Notes: generated by a model from the letters alone, not told the origin. A stretch of 64,000 bases of DNA from CAVZTX01 sp963778375 (GCA_963778375.1 CAVZTX010000028.1:186001-250000), one strand, 5' to 3'; counted from the stretch's first letter, positions 44,235 through 55,305 are shown. Numbers and translations are program-made.

Positions 44235-46769
44235 TTATTTTTGCTTGGTCCTACCTCTTCTAAACCTTAAGAAGAACAGGCGCAAGAACGTCCGACGTAA
44301 AGAGGGCCAGAGACGCTCCAGGTCGGCTTGTTCACTAGGGTGAGGCATTTCGCGAGGTGATGCCCAGCGTTCGCGAACATAGAGGTTGGTGAGTCGCTGT
44401 ACCGGAGCTGTGACCTGGGGAAATTGGCGAACAAGGGCACGGCTGTACTCGTAAGGTGTTTGCCATCCCTGGGGAGCAAACCCAGCCCAGCTTGCAAGCC
44501 GACATACACGCCAGTAGATGCGCGAGATCAGAGAGTTCTGTAACGAGAGAGTTGGCTGCCGGTACCGGTAGATGGCGATAGATAGCGCAAGCACTAAACA
44601 GAATAGGAGGGCCAGTGACACTTCCAGTAGGAAGCTCCAGCGTGCTCTGGCATCAAGCGAAGTGCCGTTTGCTCCCGATGCAGAGTTGGGAGTTGAAGGA
44701 TGAGAAGGATTCCTTGATCCGGCCGGTGTAGTTGGAGTGGGTCTGGCAGGGTGCTGCGTTGGTACAGGTGTAGGGCCAGGCTGTGGCTGAGCAGCACCAC
44801 TTGCGGCATAGCCAGGCGTCGGATCAAAGGTAATCCAACCAGAGCCTGGGAAGTAGACCTGCACCCAACTATGAGCATCATTGCCATTCACAGCCCAGAC
44901 CTTGCGCTGCGCATCGAAATACCCCTGGCTAAAGCCGCTCACCAAACGGGCAGGAATACCAAGGAGACGAGCCATGATCGTCATAGCAGTGGCATAGTAT
45001 GTACAGTAGCCCTGATGCGTCTGCAAGAGCCAGGTGACGGCATCGACATTACCAGGTACTGGTGGATTCGTCAACGAATAGGTAAATTGCGTTGCATCGT
45101 TCAGGTGATTTTGCAACATATACACTGCCTGGAATGCATTTGCCGCGCCACTCGTCCACTGCCGGGCAGTATTCAGAACGGTAGAAGTGAGATTCGACGG
45201 TGTTTGTAAATAACTCTGAAGCGCGTGGTAATTAGCATCGCTCAACCATGCACTCGGATTGTTCGACGGAAGCGGAACAGCCGATAAATCCTCGGTGGTG
45301 GAAGATGGAATAAGCGAAACCACCTGGTAATGCTCACCTCGTGTCAGGGCGGATGATTGTGTCCACGCGCTCGTAAAGGCGGACCCGTAGAGTGTTGTAT
45401 TGACACTAAAACTGGTTGGGTCGTATGGAGCAAAGATATAGTTTTTGGTCCCGCCAGGCGGTTGCTCAATCGTTACAGTGGTTGTGGTTTGATTGGCAAT
45501 TCCTTGTATATCTGGTGGAATGGCTGCAAGTGCCGGGTACTTATGACCGGGATTAGAAACGATCGATGTCCAGGTATGACCATCAAAGTGGTCAAAGGTG
45601 AAGCCTTCAAGGTATTGTGGCTTGGCTGTGCCCGTCGTGTAGTAAAGAACTTCCCCGGCAGGCAGATTTACATTTCCGGTGATAGAAAGCGAATCTCCAA
45701 AAAAGTTGGCGGATGATTGATCGACCTGGCCTGGATTTTGAAACGACACTTGTCCATGCGTAATATTTGTCCAGAGCGTATTCAAATTGTCCCAAAAACT
45801 CAGCCCAGAAGCTGGTGGATTCAAAGTGGGTAATACCAGACTGGCAAGGAGCGCGATTACTGCCAGTACAGCGCTTATGCGCACGAAACGTGAGGTAATA
45901 TCTTGCATCCAGCGACGGTCAGTGTGAAGCCCTTCACTTGTCCAGCCAGCTAACTGCTTAGCAAGTTGGATACGTGCAATAAGCAAAAGTAAGGCACTCA
46001 GTAAGATGACTACTAAGAACGATTGGTCTTGTTTTGCATAGTTCAGGTTGATGAGTAGAATTGAGCAGTAAACCAATGCGACAAGCCATGGCAAATGGGC
46101 ACGATATATCAGCCATGCTCCAAAGTAGCCAAGGAAAAAGCTGAGGAAACAGAGGTAGAAGAGAAATACGATGTCACCTGGTGAGCTTGCATTCGTAATT
46201 CCGCCGGAAATGACCGCTCGTAAATCCCCCAACAACTCGATCCAGGAGACATGAAATGCGAGAGCGCTCACAAAAAAGACCGAGAGCCAGTGACCGAGCA
46301 AGCATGCTCCAAGGTGCATTATGACTTGCGGTAGATAGCGAAGTTTCGCGACCAGCAGGCCTACAAACAACCCGATAGCTGTACTTGCGAGCAGAACATA
46401 ACTATGGTCCACCTGGTTAATGGAGATAATCGAGAAGACAACGCTATATACCGCAATTGCCAGCAGAAGCATAGACAACCAGCCTTCAGCGGGCGCTAGT
46501 GCTAGAGTGCTCTGTGGCTGTTGGAATCGATAGTCTGTAGGGGCAGAAGCAGTATTGGACGAAGTATGAGGCCATCGCGTTTGTGGAGGGGACTGCAACC
46601 GTGGGTCTACCGTGTATGGTTGGGGTGATCCTTGAGGTCGCCCTGGATATGTTGAACCACGTACCTCATAACCTGATGAAGGATAAGCCTGTGGGGGGAA
46701 GGACGGTTGTGATGGAGGGAGTGCGGCTTTATTGCCTTTATGGTCGCCCGTTACACTTGACCGCATCAA
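44235..46769 (-). CDS. Membrane transglutaminase-like protein (TgpA type)
   Basis: 844 residues. A Pro-rich cytoplasmic head of about 90, then about seven membrane helices (MLLLAIAVYSVVFSII through AVLAVIALLASLVLPTL), a large outside region with the transglutaminase core, and a last helix (VSLALLFCLVLALSIAIYRY) with a cytoplasmic tail. Catalytic triad: Cys in HQGYCTYYATAMTIMARLLG, His in GNDAHSWVQVYF, Asp in WITFDPTPGY. Such proteins act at the cell surface as transglutaminases or proteases of envelope proteins. It is usually paired with a DUF58 and a MoxR ATPase gene, which are absent here. Confidence 0.9.
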   Translation of the reverse strand: MMRSSVTGDHKGNKAALPPSQPSFPPQAYPSSGYEVRGSTYPGRPQGSPQPYTVDPRLQSPPQTRWPHTSSNTASAPTDYRFQQPQSTLALAPAEGWLSMLLLAIAVYSVVFSIISINQVDHSYVLLASTAIGLFVGLLVAKLRYLPQVIMHLGACLLGHWLSVFFVSALAFHVSWIELLGDLRAVISGGITNASSPGDIVFLFYLCFLSFFLGYFGAWLIYRAHLPWLVALVYCSILLINLNYAKQDQSFLVVILLSALLLLIARIQLAKQLAGWTSEGLHTDRRWMQDITSRFVRISAVLAVIALLASLVLPTLNPPASGLSFWDNLNTLWTNITHGQVSFQNPGQVDQSSANFFGDSLSITGNVNLPAGEVLYYTTGTAKPQYLEGFTFDHFDGHTWTSIVSNPGHKYPALAAIPPDIQGIANQTTTTVTIEQPPGGTKNYIFAPYDPTSFSVNTTLYGSAFTSAWTQSSALTRGEHYQVVSLIPSSTTEDLSAVPLPSNNPSAWLSDANYHALQSYLQTPSNLTSTVLNTARQWTSGAANAFQAVYMLQNHLNDATQFTYSLTNPPVPGNVDAVTWLLQTHQGYCTYYATAMTIMARLLGIPARLVSGFSQGYFDAQRKVWAVNGNDAHSWVQVYFPGSGWITFDPTPGYAASGAAQPQPGPTPVPTQHPARPTPTTPAGSRNPSHPSTPNSASGANGTSLDARARWSFLLEVSLALLFCLVLALSIAIYRYRQPTLSLQNSLISRIYWRVCRLASWAGFAPQGWQTPYEYSRALVRQFPQVTAPVQRLTNLYVRERWASPREMPHPSEQADLERLWPSLRRTFLRLFFLRFRRGRTKQK

Positions 46770-46995
46770 TAACTCCTCTAGATGACGAAAACATACGTTT
46801 TTTTGCTGGCACAGTTTTCAGGTAGTATACAATATTAACCACGTCAGAAGTATGTATTAGCTCACAATTCCCAGGTCTACTACGGCTTTCAATTAAATAC
46901 ATGGGTTGCTCGTAGAGGCTGATTCATCGTAATCATTGCCGCTGTAGCAACTACTGAAGAATTAGACGTTGGGATATATCAAATTGTTGCAAGGT

Positions 46996-47559
46996 TTATG
47001 CCGCGCTGACAACGACCAGCACATCGCCCTGGTTGACGGTTTGTCCCTGGCTGACACGCACCTCTTGAATGGTCCCGGAAATTGGAGAGGAAAGGTCATT
47101 CTCCATTTTCATTGCTTCAAGAACGACGACTGTTTGCCCACGTGCTACGCTGGCACCAACTTGCAATGGAACATCCAGTACAAGTCCAGGCATGGGAGCA
47201 CGTACTGACGCTTGACTCATCTCGCGCCCTGATTCTATCGACCCTTTTATTGCTCTCTCGTGCTCATCTTCAACATGCACCTCAAAGCGTTGTCCCGCAA
47301 TTTCAATTTCATAGGTGCTTCCATCTTTCTCATCTGGCTTATTAAGGCAACGAGCAAAGACCTGATATGATTTGCCTTCAATGATTAAACTATATTGGCC
47401 ACCCTCGCCAACCTGCCCCTTTGCATCAGCAGCAAGTGGAGCGATCTGACGCCAATCAATACTGTGCGTACTACCATCGATACGGATATCGCGTTGACGT
47501 GTATTTTCACCTGTATCGATGGTATAGGACTGGTCATTGATACTAGCAATATAGGGCAT
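46996..47559 (-). CDS. Biotinyl/lipoyl-attachment domain protein
   Basis: 187 residues. The C-terminal about 75 form a biotinyl domain: MPGLVLDVPLQVGASVARGQ, then VVLEAMKMENDLSSP with the biotin Lys in AMKME, then GTIQEVRVSQGQTVNQGDVL. The N-terminal about 100 (IDGSTHSIDWRQI, GQRFEVHVEDE) resemble the linker domain of pyruvate/propionyl-CoA carboxylase alpha chains. It probably carries biotin for a carboxylase whose other subunits are elsewhere. ATG at 47559. Confidence 0.9.
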   Translation of the reverse strand: MPYIASINDQSYTIDTGENTRQRDIRIDGSTHSIDWRQIAPLAADAKGQVGEGGQYSLIIEGKSYQVFARCLNKPDEKDGSTYEIEIAGQRFEVHVEDEHERAIKGSIESGREMSQASVRAPMPGLVLDVPLQVGASVARGQTVVVLEAMKMENDLSSPISGTIQEVRVSQGQTVNQGDVLVVVSAA

Positions 47560-47809
47560 ATACTACTTCCTTTGTAAGGTATCGTTTCTGAAAAACTGGA
47601 GATATTATACCATTCACACAGGATTCTAATACTTTTCTAACACTTCTCCTATGCCGTTCTAATACATGCTATGGGATACTCTAACAAGGAAGCTCAAAGG
47701 ACATCAACGCAGAAAGTAAGCAACCACAAGGCAGAACCAGTAAGTAGCCGTGGTATAGCGCATAGAAGGATGTCGCCCCACATGAGGGGACTGCAAAGAA
47801 GGCAGAACC

Positions 47810-48079
47810 ATGTACGCAGCAAATAATTCAACGCAGGACAACAATACATTGTACACGCTGGATAAGCATGTGAACTCACATAGCGTTTCCTCGAAGCGTC
47901 ATGTGGAGAAACAAGGAGCGGAGTTTGCGGAACGTGTTCCAATGCTCCATTGTGCAAACTGCGACATTGATATCCTTTGGACTCCAACCATCGTCCAGGG
48001 CAAAGCCTATTGCTGCACCGGTTGTGCAGCGGGTGGTCCCTGCAACTGTGATTATTCGCAGCTACCATATGAAGCGTAG
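47810..48079 (+). CDS. Small Cys-rich metal-binding protein upstream of groES
   Basis: 89 residues. A disordered N-terminal half, then CANCDIDILWTPTIVQGKAY and CCTGCAAGGPCNCDYS: seven Cys in C-x2-C, C-C-x2-C and C-x-C spacing, as in zinc-ribbon or treble-clef modules and in the metal-binding heads of some heavy-metal transporters. It lies 46 bp upstream of groES on the same strand and is probably co-transcribed, so it may be a redox- or metal-linked partner of the chaperonin operon. No named family is recognised. Confidence 0.7.
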   Translation: MYAANNSTQDNNTLYTLDKHVNSHSVSSKRHVEKQGAEFAERVPMLHCANCDIDILWTPTIVQGKAYCCTGCAAGGPCNCDYSQLPYEA

Positions 48080-48125
48080 TTGTGGAGAACATTCCAATTC
48101 TTAATTTTTTGAAGGAGAGTATGTT

Positions 48126-48416
48126 ATGGCAAAGATGCGTCCTGTTGGCGACCGCGTGGTCGTAAAGCCTAGCGCCAAAGAAGAGGTCACCAAGAGTGGT
48201 ATCGTTATTCCAGATACTGCCAAAGAGAAGCCCCAGGAAGGAACCGTGATCGCTGTCGGTAGTGGCCGCTTGTTGGATAACGGCGACCGCGCAGCAATGG
48301 ATGTACGTGAAGGTGATCGTGTCCTGTTCGCCAAGTATGGCGGTACAGAGTTCAAACTCGATGGCGAAGAGTATCTCGTTTTGAAAGAGAATGACATTCT
48401 CGCCATTATTGGTTAG
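48126..48416 (+). CDS. groES: Co-chaperonin GroES
   Basis: 96 residues, usual length. RPVGDRVVVKPSAKEEVTKS begins the fold; the mobile loop KSGIVIPDTAKEKPQEG binds GroEL; then VREGDRVLFAKYGGTEF and YLVLKENDILAII. Caps the GroEL cage during protein folding. AAGGAGAG is 8 bp before the ATG; groEL follows after 20 bp. No CIRCE inverted repeat (TTAGCACTC-N9-GAGTGCTAA) is seen in the 230 bp upstream of 47810 or before groES. Confidence 0.97.
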   Translation: MAKMRPVGDRVVVKPSAKEEVTKSGIVIPDTAKEKPQEGTVIAVGSGRLLDNGDRAAMDVREGDRVLFAKYGGTEFKLDGEEYLVLKENDILAIIG

Positions 48417-48436
48417 CATCGAAAGGAACTATTCGT

Positions 48437-50059
<1,623 letters not shown>

Positions 50060-50090
50060 GCCTACCAGGGTAAAATCCCTTCAGGAATAT

Positions 50091-50138
50091 AAGGTGCGCC
50101 CCTACAGATAAAACGAACAATCTGCAGGGGCGCACCTT
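50091..50138. terminator. Family A hairpin acting as groEL terminator
   Basis: A 19-bp stem with one mismatch: 50091-50109 against 50120-50138 (core GGTGCGCCCCT / AGGGGCGCACC), followed by TTTG. It lies between groEL and the convergent zinc-ribbon gene. It contains the CGCCCCTACA core, so a repeat unit seems to serve as terminator. Confidence 0.7.
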
Positions 50139-50299
50139 TGATTATTCGGTAGGTTGGGTAGCGCGTTCTGAATCATCAAACATCACGCCATCTACTTTGA
50201 TATCCACCCATTGTGCGAAAAAGACGCACATCTGATGAAAACAGACGCCCGGCACCAGCGGGAAAAATTTCCTGGGTGACAAAAATGGTGCTGAAGTAT

Positions 50300-50327
50300 T
50301 GTCATCCTGAGTGGCGACGAAGGATCT
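50300..50327. repeat. Family B palindromic unit
   Basis: TGTCATCCTGAGTGGCGACG then AAGGATCT: ATCCT pairs with AGGAT. Compare ATGCT/AGCAT in the copies at 51387 and 59469, a paired change that keeps the stem. Confidence 0.65.
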
Positions 50328-50360
50328 CTTGCGCCCATCGCCGATGTATCGACTCACAAA

Positions 50361-51326
50361 TCATGACAGGAACTGGAACGAATTGAGGATCGGCTGGATG
50401 TACTTTTGTACAGCCTCATCGTGATAGACGTCAGGAATGTAGAAGGAAATAGTATAGTAGAGCTTATTGTGCTGTACCGCAATCGTCGAATAGTGATAGG
50501 TGTCTCCCTGGTCGCTTGTGAAAGTCGCATCCTGCTCGCTCCACGCCATCCCTGCAATGGTGGGTTGCGAAGAAGCCACCGCTTGCAGGTGGTTCACTCC
50601 TGATACAGTCGAAAACTCGGTAATGTTCTGTTGATTTGCAGCAGCAGGATTTTTCAAGCCCGCCGAATTGCTCGCGGAAACGCGCTTAATAAACACTGCA
50701 ATACCTATCTGCTGAGGTGGAACCAGAGCTACCTCCATATCATTTGAGGATGTTGCCTGAGGTCCTATTTGCTGCCAGTCCGACGGCGATTTTACAGAGA
50801 TGCCCAGGCCAGTAATTTTTAGCGTTTGAAAAGAGGTAGGAGTAGGAAGCTGATTGCCTTGTTGCGTTGGTGTTGCGGATGCCGCAGGTGTTGCAGATGC
50901 CGCTGTAGGACTTGGCACAGTCACGTGTACCGCTGTTTGCGCAACGTTGTTGGGAAACAACTGTCCATTCGCCCATAAAATGCCAAGCGAGGCACCACCT
51001 CCTATTAGCGCACTGAGGAGTAAGACACCGGCAATTAGAAGAATGCTACGAGCTGATCGCCTGGGTTTGTACCGTTGGGGAGCGGTAAGTAACTCTTCGC
51101 CCTCAATATCAGACTGTAGGGGCCGATTCATCGTGCCCACTGCCGATTTATCAGCTATGGGCGATGCAACGCTTGTCGTATACGAGGTGTTTTGTGGCAT
51201 CGTTGTAGGCCAGATGGGAGCACCTTCCGGTAAATATGAAAATGTGTTTGGGCGAAGAGATGCTCCGCACTTATGGCAGTATGTGGCTGAGTCTGGTAGA
51301 TCAGCGCTGCATCGAGGACAGGTCAT
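50361..51326 (-). CDS. Zinc-ribbon membrane protein with outside domain
   Basis: 321 residues. N-terminal zinc ribbon MTCPRCSADLPDSATYCHKC (C-x2-C...C-x2-C), a cytoplasmic linker, one membrane helix (SILLIAGVLLLSALIGGGAS), a Thr/Ala/Pro-rich linker (SPTAASATPAASATPTQQGN) and an outside domain of about 160 residues (LGISVKSPSDWQQIG, EQDATFTSDQGDTYHYSTI, YTISFYIPDVYHDEAVQKYI). The outside part resembles PsbP- or lipoprotein-like sensor folds; partner unknown. Convergent with groEL across the hairpin at 50091-50138. Confidence 0.82.
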   Translation of the reverse strand: MTCPRCSADLPDSATYCHKCGASLRPNTFSYLPEGAPIWPTTMPQNTSYTTSVASPIADKSAVGTMNRPLQSDIEGEELLTAPQRYKPRRSARSILLIAGVLLLSALIGGGASLGILWANGQLFPNNVAQTAVHVTVPSPTAASATPAASATPTQQGNQLPTPTSFQTLKITGLGISVKSPSDWQQIGPQATSSNDMEVALVPPQQIGIAVFIKRVSASNSAGLKNPAAANQQNITEFSTVSGVNHLQAVASSQPTIAGMAWSEQDATFTSDQGDTYHYSTIAVQHNKLYYTISFYIPDVYHDEAVQKYIQPILNSFQFLS

Positions 51327-51386
51327 AACAGGCTACTCCCATCTTAATCTGGTATCTTTATCTGGCTACGGACGGGCACAGGCCCG

Positions 51387-51413
51387 AGATGCTTCGCTAC
51401 ACTCAGCATGACA
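51387..51413. repeat. Family B palindromic unit, half copy
   Basis: AGATGCTTCGCTACACTCAG then CATGACA matches the right arm of the 59469-59536 element except for the middle five bases; ATGCT pairs with AGCAT within it. It is downstream of the gene at 51442 (minus strand). Confidence 0.65.
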
Positions 51414-51441
51414 GATAGCATCTTAAGCGAAGGATCCGTTC

Positions 51442-51690
51442 CTACTTTATGAGATGACAATCGAATCGTACTACTCCATTACGTCGATCAGTTACAACCT
51501 TGATGACTTCAAGGGTTATCGGCTCTCCTACAGAGATGGGTATATCTTCTTCATCCAAGACACGGCACTCAAAGTGCCGTTCCGGATCGACTGTATCGGC
51601 AATGACACAGCGCACATAGGGATGTTCTTCACCCTGGAAGATTGTTTTCAATCCAGGTTCTTTCTCTAAAAGAGTTCCAGCCCGTGTCAT
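51442..51690 (-). CDS. Small hypothetical protein, possible OB fold
   Basis: 82 residues from MTRAGTLLEKEPGLKTIFQG (ATG 51690; the frame is open to a GTG at 51714). Beta-rich with ECRVLDEEDIPISVGEPITL and VIKVVTDRRNGVVRFDC, in a strand order that could fit an OB fold. I do not recognise a family. Ribosome site AAAGGGGAG is 11 bases upstream. Confidence 0.6.
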   Translation of the reverse strand: MTRAGTLLEKEPGLKTIFQGEEHPYVRCVIADTVDPERHFECRVLDEEDIPISVGEPITLEVIKVVTDRRNGVVRFDCHLIK

Positions 51691-51767
51691 AAGTATGGAG
51701 GCTCCCCTTTGCACATTGCAAACGCATCTAATTGAACTATAGAGAAGCTGAAAGGAATTGTCAACCT

Positions 51768-52763
51768 CTACCCCAGTACTTCTGGATTCACAATATTGGG
51801 TGGGCGTTCGCCATGGTAATGAGCAACAATGTTATCGCTGGCCATTGTAGCCATCAAGGTGCGTGTTTTGAGCGAGGCACTGGCAATATGCGGCAAGATC
51901 ACCACATTTTCCATAGTCATCAGTTCAGGTTCGACAGCAGGCTCATTTTCGAACACATCCAGCCCTGCCCCCGCGATAGTTCCCGCCTGCAAAGCTTTCA
52001 CAAGCGCCTTCTCATCGACAATGGGACCCCGGGCTGTGTTGATGAGGATAGCAGTGGGCTTCATCATAGCCAGTTCGCGTTCACCTATGAGATGATGCGT
52101 AGATGGCATATAGGGAGTGTGCACACTAATAAAATCTGACTGCCGAAGCACGTCTTCCATAGGCATATAGGTCAGGTTGTATTCTGCCTCGTCTTCGGGA
52201 GACATGCGATAGACATCGTAATAGAGCATCTTCATGTCGAAGCCACTGGCACGCTTCGACACAATCTTACCAATGCGACCAGCGCCAATGAGTCCAAGCG
52301 TGGAGCCGTGCACCTCTGCACCGCAGAAGAGTAACGGACCCCATCCCTTGTATTTACCCGCTCGTAAATAACGTTCCGCCTCAGGAATACGACGAGCTGT
52401 GGCCATCAACAAGGCAAAGGCGAGATCAGCAGTGGTATCAGAAAGCACGCCAGGAGTGTTGCTGACAGCTATGCCCAGGCGTGTAGCAGCTTCAACATCG
52501 ATGTTATTGAAACCCACAGCCATATTCGCAACCATCTTGAGGCGTGGGGTACTGGCAGCACAGGCTTCTAAGAAGCCCGCATCGATATTGTCGGTGAGCA
52601 AACAGTAAATATAGTCATGACCAGGACCGCGGCGCAGGAGTTCCTCGTAGGGCCAGATGCTGCCCTCTTCCTTATTAGCTTCGACATCACCAATCGATTC
52701 GAGTGGTGGATAGGCGGGGTCGGGTACCCTCTGAGTAACCAGTATCTTTGGACGATCTGCCAT
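51768..52763 (-). CDS. D-isomer-specific 2-hydroxyacid dehydrogenase (glyoxylate reductase type)
   Basis: 331 residues. NAD motif STLGLIGAGRIGKIVSKRAS; catalytic Arg in NTARGPIVDEKAL, Glu in DVFENEPAVEPE and His in VILPHIASASLKT: the full triad. KMVANMAVGFNNIDVEAA is the usual substrate-side motif of glyoxylate/hydroxypyruvate reductases. Reduces 2-oxoacids with NAD(P)H in the cytoplasm; the exact substrate is unknown. It follows the GT2 gene on the same strand by 11 bp. Confidence 0.92.
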   Translation of the reverse strand: MADRPKILVTQRVPDPAYPPLESIGDVEANKEEGSIWPYEELLRRGPGHDYIYCLLTDNIDAGFLEACAASTPRLKMVANMAVGFNNIDVEAATRLGIAVSNTPGVLSDTTADLAFALLMATARRIPEAERYLRAGKYKGWGPLLFCGAEVHGSTLGLIGAGRIGKIVSKRASGFDMKMLYYDVYRMSPEDEAEYNLTYMPMEDVLRQSDFISVHTPYMPSTHHLIGERELAMMKPTAILINTARGPIVDEKALVKALQAGTIAGAGLDVFENEPAVEPELMTMENVVILPHIASASLKTRTLMATMASDNIVAHYHGERPPNIVNPEVLG

Positions 52764-52774
52764 AGTGACCTCCT

Positions 52775-53533
52775 CTATTTTTGTACGCTGGTGGTCTGTT
52801 TTTCCTTTACAGATGTAGGAACAGGACTTGCCCCTACCCTGGGCATCTGAAAACGCTTGACGAAGCGACGGCGCAGCAGCATTGCCAGCGCTGGCCAGCC
52901 ATCTTTCCAGGGTGACAGTTTTTTGGCCTTACGCGGCGAGTAGCTGATGGGAACTTCGAGAATGGTGTAACCTGCTTGAACAATGCAAGCCGTTATTTCC
53001 GGTTCGATCTCGAACCGGCGGCCTTCCATTGGCAACGCTTTGGCAAGTACGCCCGGCATCAATTTATAACATGTTTCCATGTCATGAATATGGCAGCCAT
53101 ATAACATATTGGTGACCGTGGTCAGAAAACGATTGCCCCAGCGCGTGGTCAGCTTCTGAGGTGAGAGATCGCGACGACCGTAAACGGCGATGTTGGACCT
53201 ACCTGCCTCTTCCCATTTGCGCACTAACGACGGCAGTTCCTGGGGATTATACTCCATATCAGCATCTTGCACAGTTACCAGGTCTCCGCTTACCAGGCCA
53301 AATCCTGTACGAAGTCCTGCACCTTTGCCCTGATTAGCATCATGGCGTATGTAACGATACGTGTTGAAAGGTGCTTTCTGACGAAGCTCCTGTAATATCT
53401 CCCAGGTGCGATCTGTTGATGCATCATCAACTATGACGACCTCTAGATCAAGGGGCACTTGTGAAAGTGACTCAAGCACCTGAGCCACCGTTTCTTCCTC
53501 ATTATACACTGGAACAACCACTGAAATACGCAT
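52775..53533 (-). CDS. Family 2 glycosyltransferase (DPM1-like)
   Basis: 252 residues from MRISVVVPVYNEEETVAQVL (ATG 53533, GAGGA eight bases upstream; the open frame to 53599 passes through a repeat). GT-A fold with metal motif TVQDADMEYNP and acceptor site region YKLMPGVLAKALPMEGRRFE. Like dolichol/polyprenol-phosphate mannose synthases: transfers a sugar from a nucleotide donor to a polyprenyl phosphate on the inner membrane face. No membrane helices, so a peripheral protein. Confidence 0.9.
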   Translation of the reverse strand: MRISVVVPVYNEEETVAQVLESLSQVPLDLEVVIVDDASTDRTWEILQELRQKAPFNTYRYIRHDANQGKGAGLRTGFGLVSGDLVTVQDADMEYNPQELPSLVRKWEEAGRSNIAVYGRRDLSPQKLTTRWGNRFLTTVTNMLYGCHIHDMETCYKLMPGVLAKALPMEGRRFEIEPEITACIVQAGYTILEVPISYSPRKAKKLSPWKDGWPALAMLLRRRFVKRFQMPRVGASPVPTSVKEKQTTSVQK

Positions 53534-53561
53534 GCATGAATTCCTCGCTTCTCCGGGAGTT

Positions 53562-53590
53562 TGTAGGGGCCCGATGTATCGCGCCCTCGT
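53562..53590. repeat. Family A repeat TGTAGGGGC...GCGCCC
   Basis: TGTAGGGGCCCGATGTATCG then CGCCCTCGT, upstream of the GT2 start. The same design as 30691-30710 and 59404-59420. Confidence 0.6.
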
Positions 53591-53719
53591 AGCCAACAAG
53601 CAATGCCTGCTTCATAATCTGAATTTTCAATCCTGTTAAGTTAAGGAACGAATGAGTGCGAAAATAGCAACAAGAGTATCATCAGGACGTGAAAGAATTG
53701 ATAGGCGCTTTGCCCAGGC

Positions 53720-55141
53720 CTACTCCCATATAGAAATCGTTCCATCGGTCAGCGCGACGATGAGGCGTTTCTCAGCAAAGTGCAGTGCGCTAATCTGCCA
53801 GGGATGGTACAGCTTTTGTACAATCTGGCTCTCTCCTGTTGAGCTGGTAGACCAGAGATCAACGACACCTTCATTGATTTCACTGTCCTCGCGGGCTACA
53901 GCAATCCATTGCCCATCGGGTGAAATGACCAGCTTTGCGTTTCCGCCCATCATTCCGCTGGCTAATTCGCTATATGTCCCAGCTACTATATCATACACGC
54001 GCACCTTTTGTCCCCTATATACAGAAGCTAATATGACCGCGTTTGGAGTAACAGCATAAGGAGGGATACAGTCAGCGCACAATCCTGCTAGCATAGAGGC
54101 AGTGATACGTGGACGAACTTTGCCAGCATGACGTCCTAAAACTCTCGTTTGTGCAGGCGAAGTCAAATCCCAGCGGCGCACAATAGCCATCTCGTCTACT
54201 TCACCTGGTATATGAGCACAGGAGAAGGTGAGGAGTGCCTGCGCGTTTTGCGCAAGCGCCCGCAGCCGTATAGCCCAGAATTGCCGCTTTTCAAGTTCAT
54301 CTTCCGCGCAAACGATGGGATCACTCATCTCATCTGCCGGTGCTCCAATGCTATGTTTCACAACATCGCTGCCACGCACGCCTCGAGAGCGTGGAGCACG
54401 AGGGTCATCCGGCAGCAACGGCAGGGCCAGTACCGCCTCTCGCGTCCCATTCTGCATTTCTCGTAGCACAACGTCGAGTGAATAATGGGCGGAAACGGCA
54501 CGTTGTCCGAGTGAGGAACTCCAGAGTAGCGCCCCATCGTGTGTGTCCCACACGTGGAGTCCTAATCTACCCCAACCGGCCAGCATGCTACCGGATGAGG
54601 AGAAACGTAGTTCTCGTAATGACTCGATAGTGAAAGCCGGATTGGCGGTAAAACTTGTTGAGGGAGTTTCGCTTCCTACATGCCAGAGTAGGCCCTTTCC
54701 ATCAAGTGAACCCGCGGCAATACAAAGTCCAGCTTCAGGAGTTGAAGAACTCTTCACACTTGTCAAAGCTGAAACGACGCCGAGACCCCCCTGGATTGAT
54801 GGCCCAGGGCGCAATGGACCCCTGGTGCTGAATCTACTGAGGCCGGAAAATTCGATATCATCTGCCAGGTTTACCCTGCGCTGTACAGGTCGCGGACGCG
54901 TCATCGCGCCATTGCGCAGATCGATGACGCCACCAATAATGGTATCGTAGTTGAGGCGTTTTTCAGGGTCGCTCAATACGTCGTAGGCGCGATTGATGCG
55001 CTTCATCTGGATTGCGCCATCCGGCCCCGCCAGATCGGGATGGTAATGCCGCGCCAGTTGTCGATAGGCCCGCTTTAATGTGTCGGCATCTGCATCTATT
55101 GGAACGCCTAAAATAGCATAGTAGTTGTCGGGTATATCCAT
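53720..55141 (-). CDS. DnaJ-domain protein with C-terminal WD40-like propeller
   Basis: 473 residues. J domain at 1-70: YYAILGVPIDADADTLKRAY, HPD triad in RHYHPDLAG, INRAYDVLSDPEKRLNYD. The G/F and zinc-finger regions of classic DnaJ are missing. From about 110 on, WD40-like repeats: AAGSLDGKGLLWHV, SGSMLAGWGRLGLHVWDTHD, LVISPDGQWIAVARED, LIVALTDGTISIWE. The HPD motif should recruit and stimulate a DnaK, with the propeller as the client-binding part. Confidence 0.85.
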   Translation of the reverse strand: MDIPDNYYAILGVPIDADADTLKRAYRQLARHYHPDLAGPDGAIQMKRINRAYDVLSDPEKRLNYDTIIGGVIDLRNGAMTRPRPVQRRVNLADDIEFSGLSRFSTRGPLRPGPSIQGGLGVVSALTSVKSSSTPEAGLCIAAGSLDGKGLLWHVGSETPSTSFTANPAFTIESLRELRFSSSGSMLAGWGRLGLHVWDTHDGALLWSSSLGQRAVSAHYSLDVVLREMQNGTREAVLALPLLPDDPRAPRSRGVRGSDVVKHSIGAPADEMSDPIVCAEDELEKRQFWAIRLRALAQNAQALLTFSCAHIPGEVDEMAIVRRWDLTSPAQTRVLGRHAGKVRPRITASMLAGLCADCIPPYAVTPNAVILASVYRGQKVRVYDIVAGTYSELASGMMGGNAKLVISPDGQWIAVAREDSEINEGVVDLWSTSSTGESQIVQKLYHPWQISALHFAEKRLIVALTDGTISIWE

Positions 55142-55305
55142 CTCAAAGAAAATCTAATATTTCCTCTTCATACTTCTGAGTTAGAAAGGCATCACATCAC
55201 GGATAGCCTCAATTAGATTCTGACTCTTGAGTTCAAGAGTAAGAATAAGTATCGCTTAAAGATGTGAAGTTGGCAATAGTCTAGACAGCTTTTTCGTAAG
55301 TGTCC

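Noticed and set aside
47580..48125. CIRCE (HrcA) operator before groES
   Set aside because: Searched by eye for TTAGCACTC-N9-GAGTGCTAA; not present in this stretch.
47694..48419. 241-codon minus-strand ORF
   Set aside because: Antisense to the Cys-rich protein and groES, whose products are clear.
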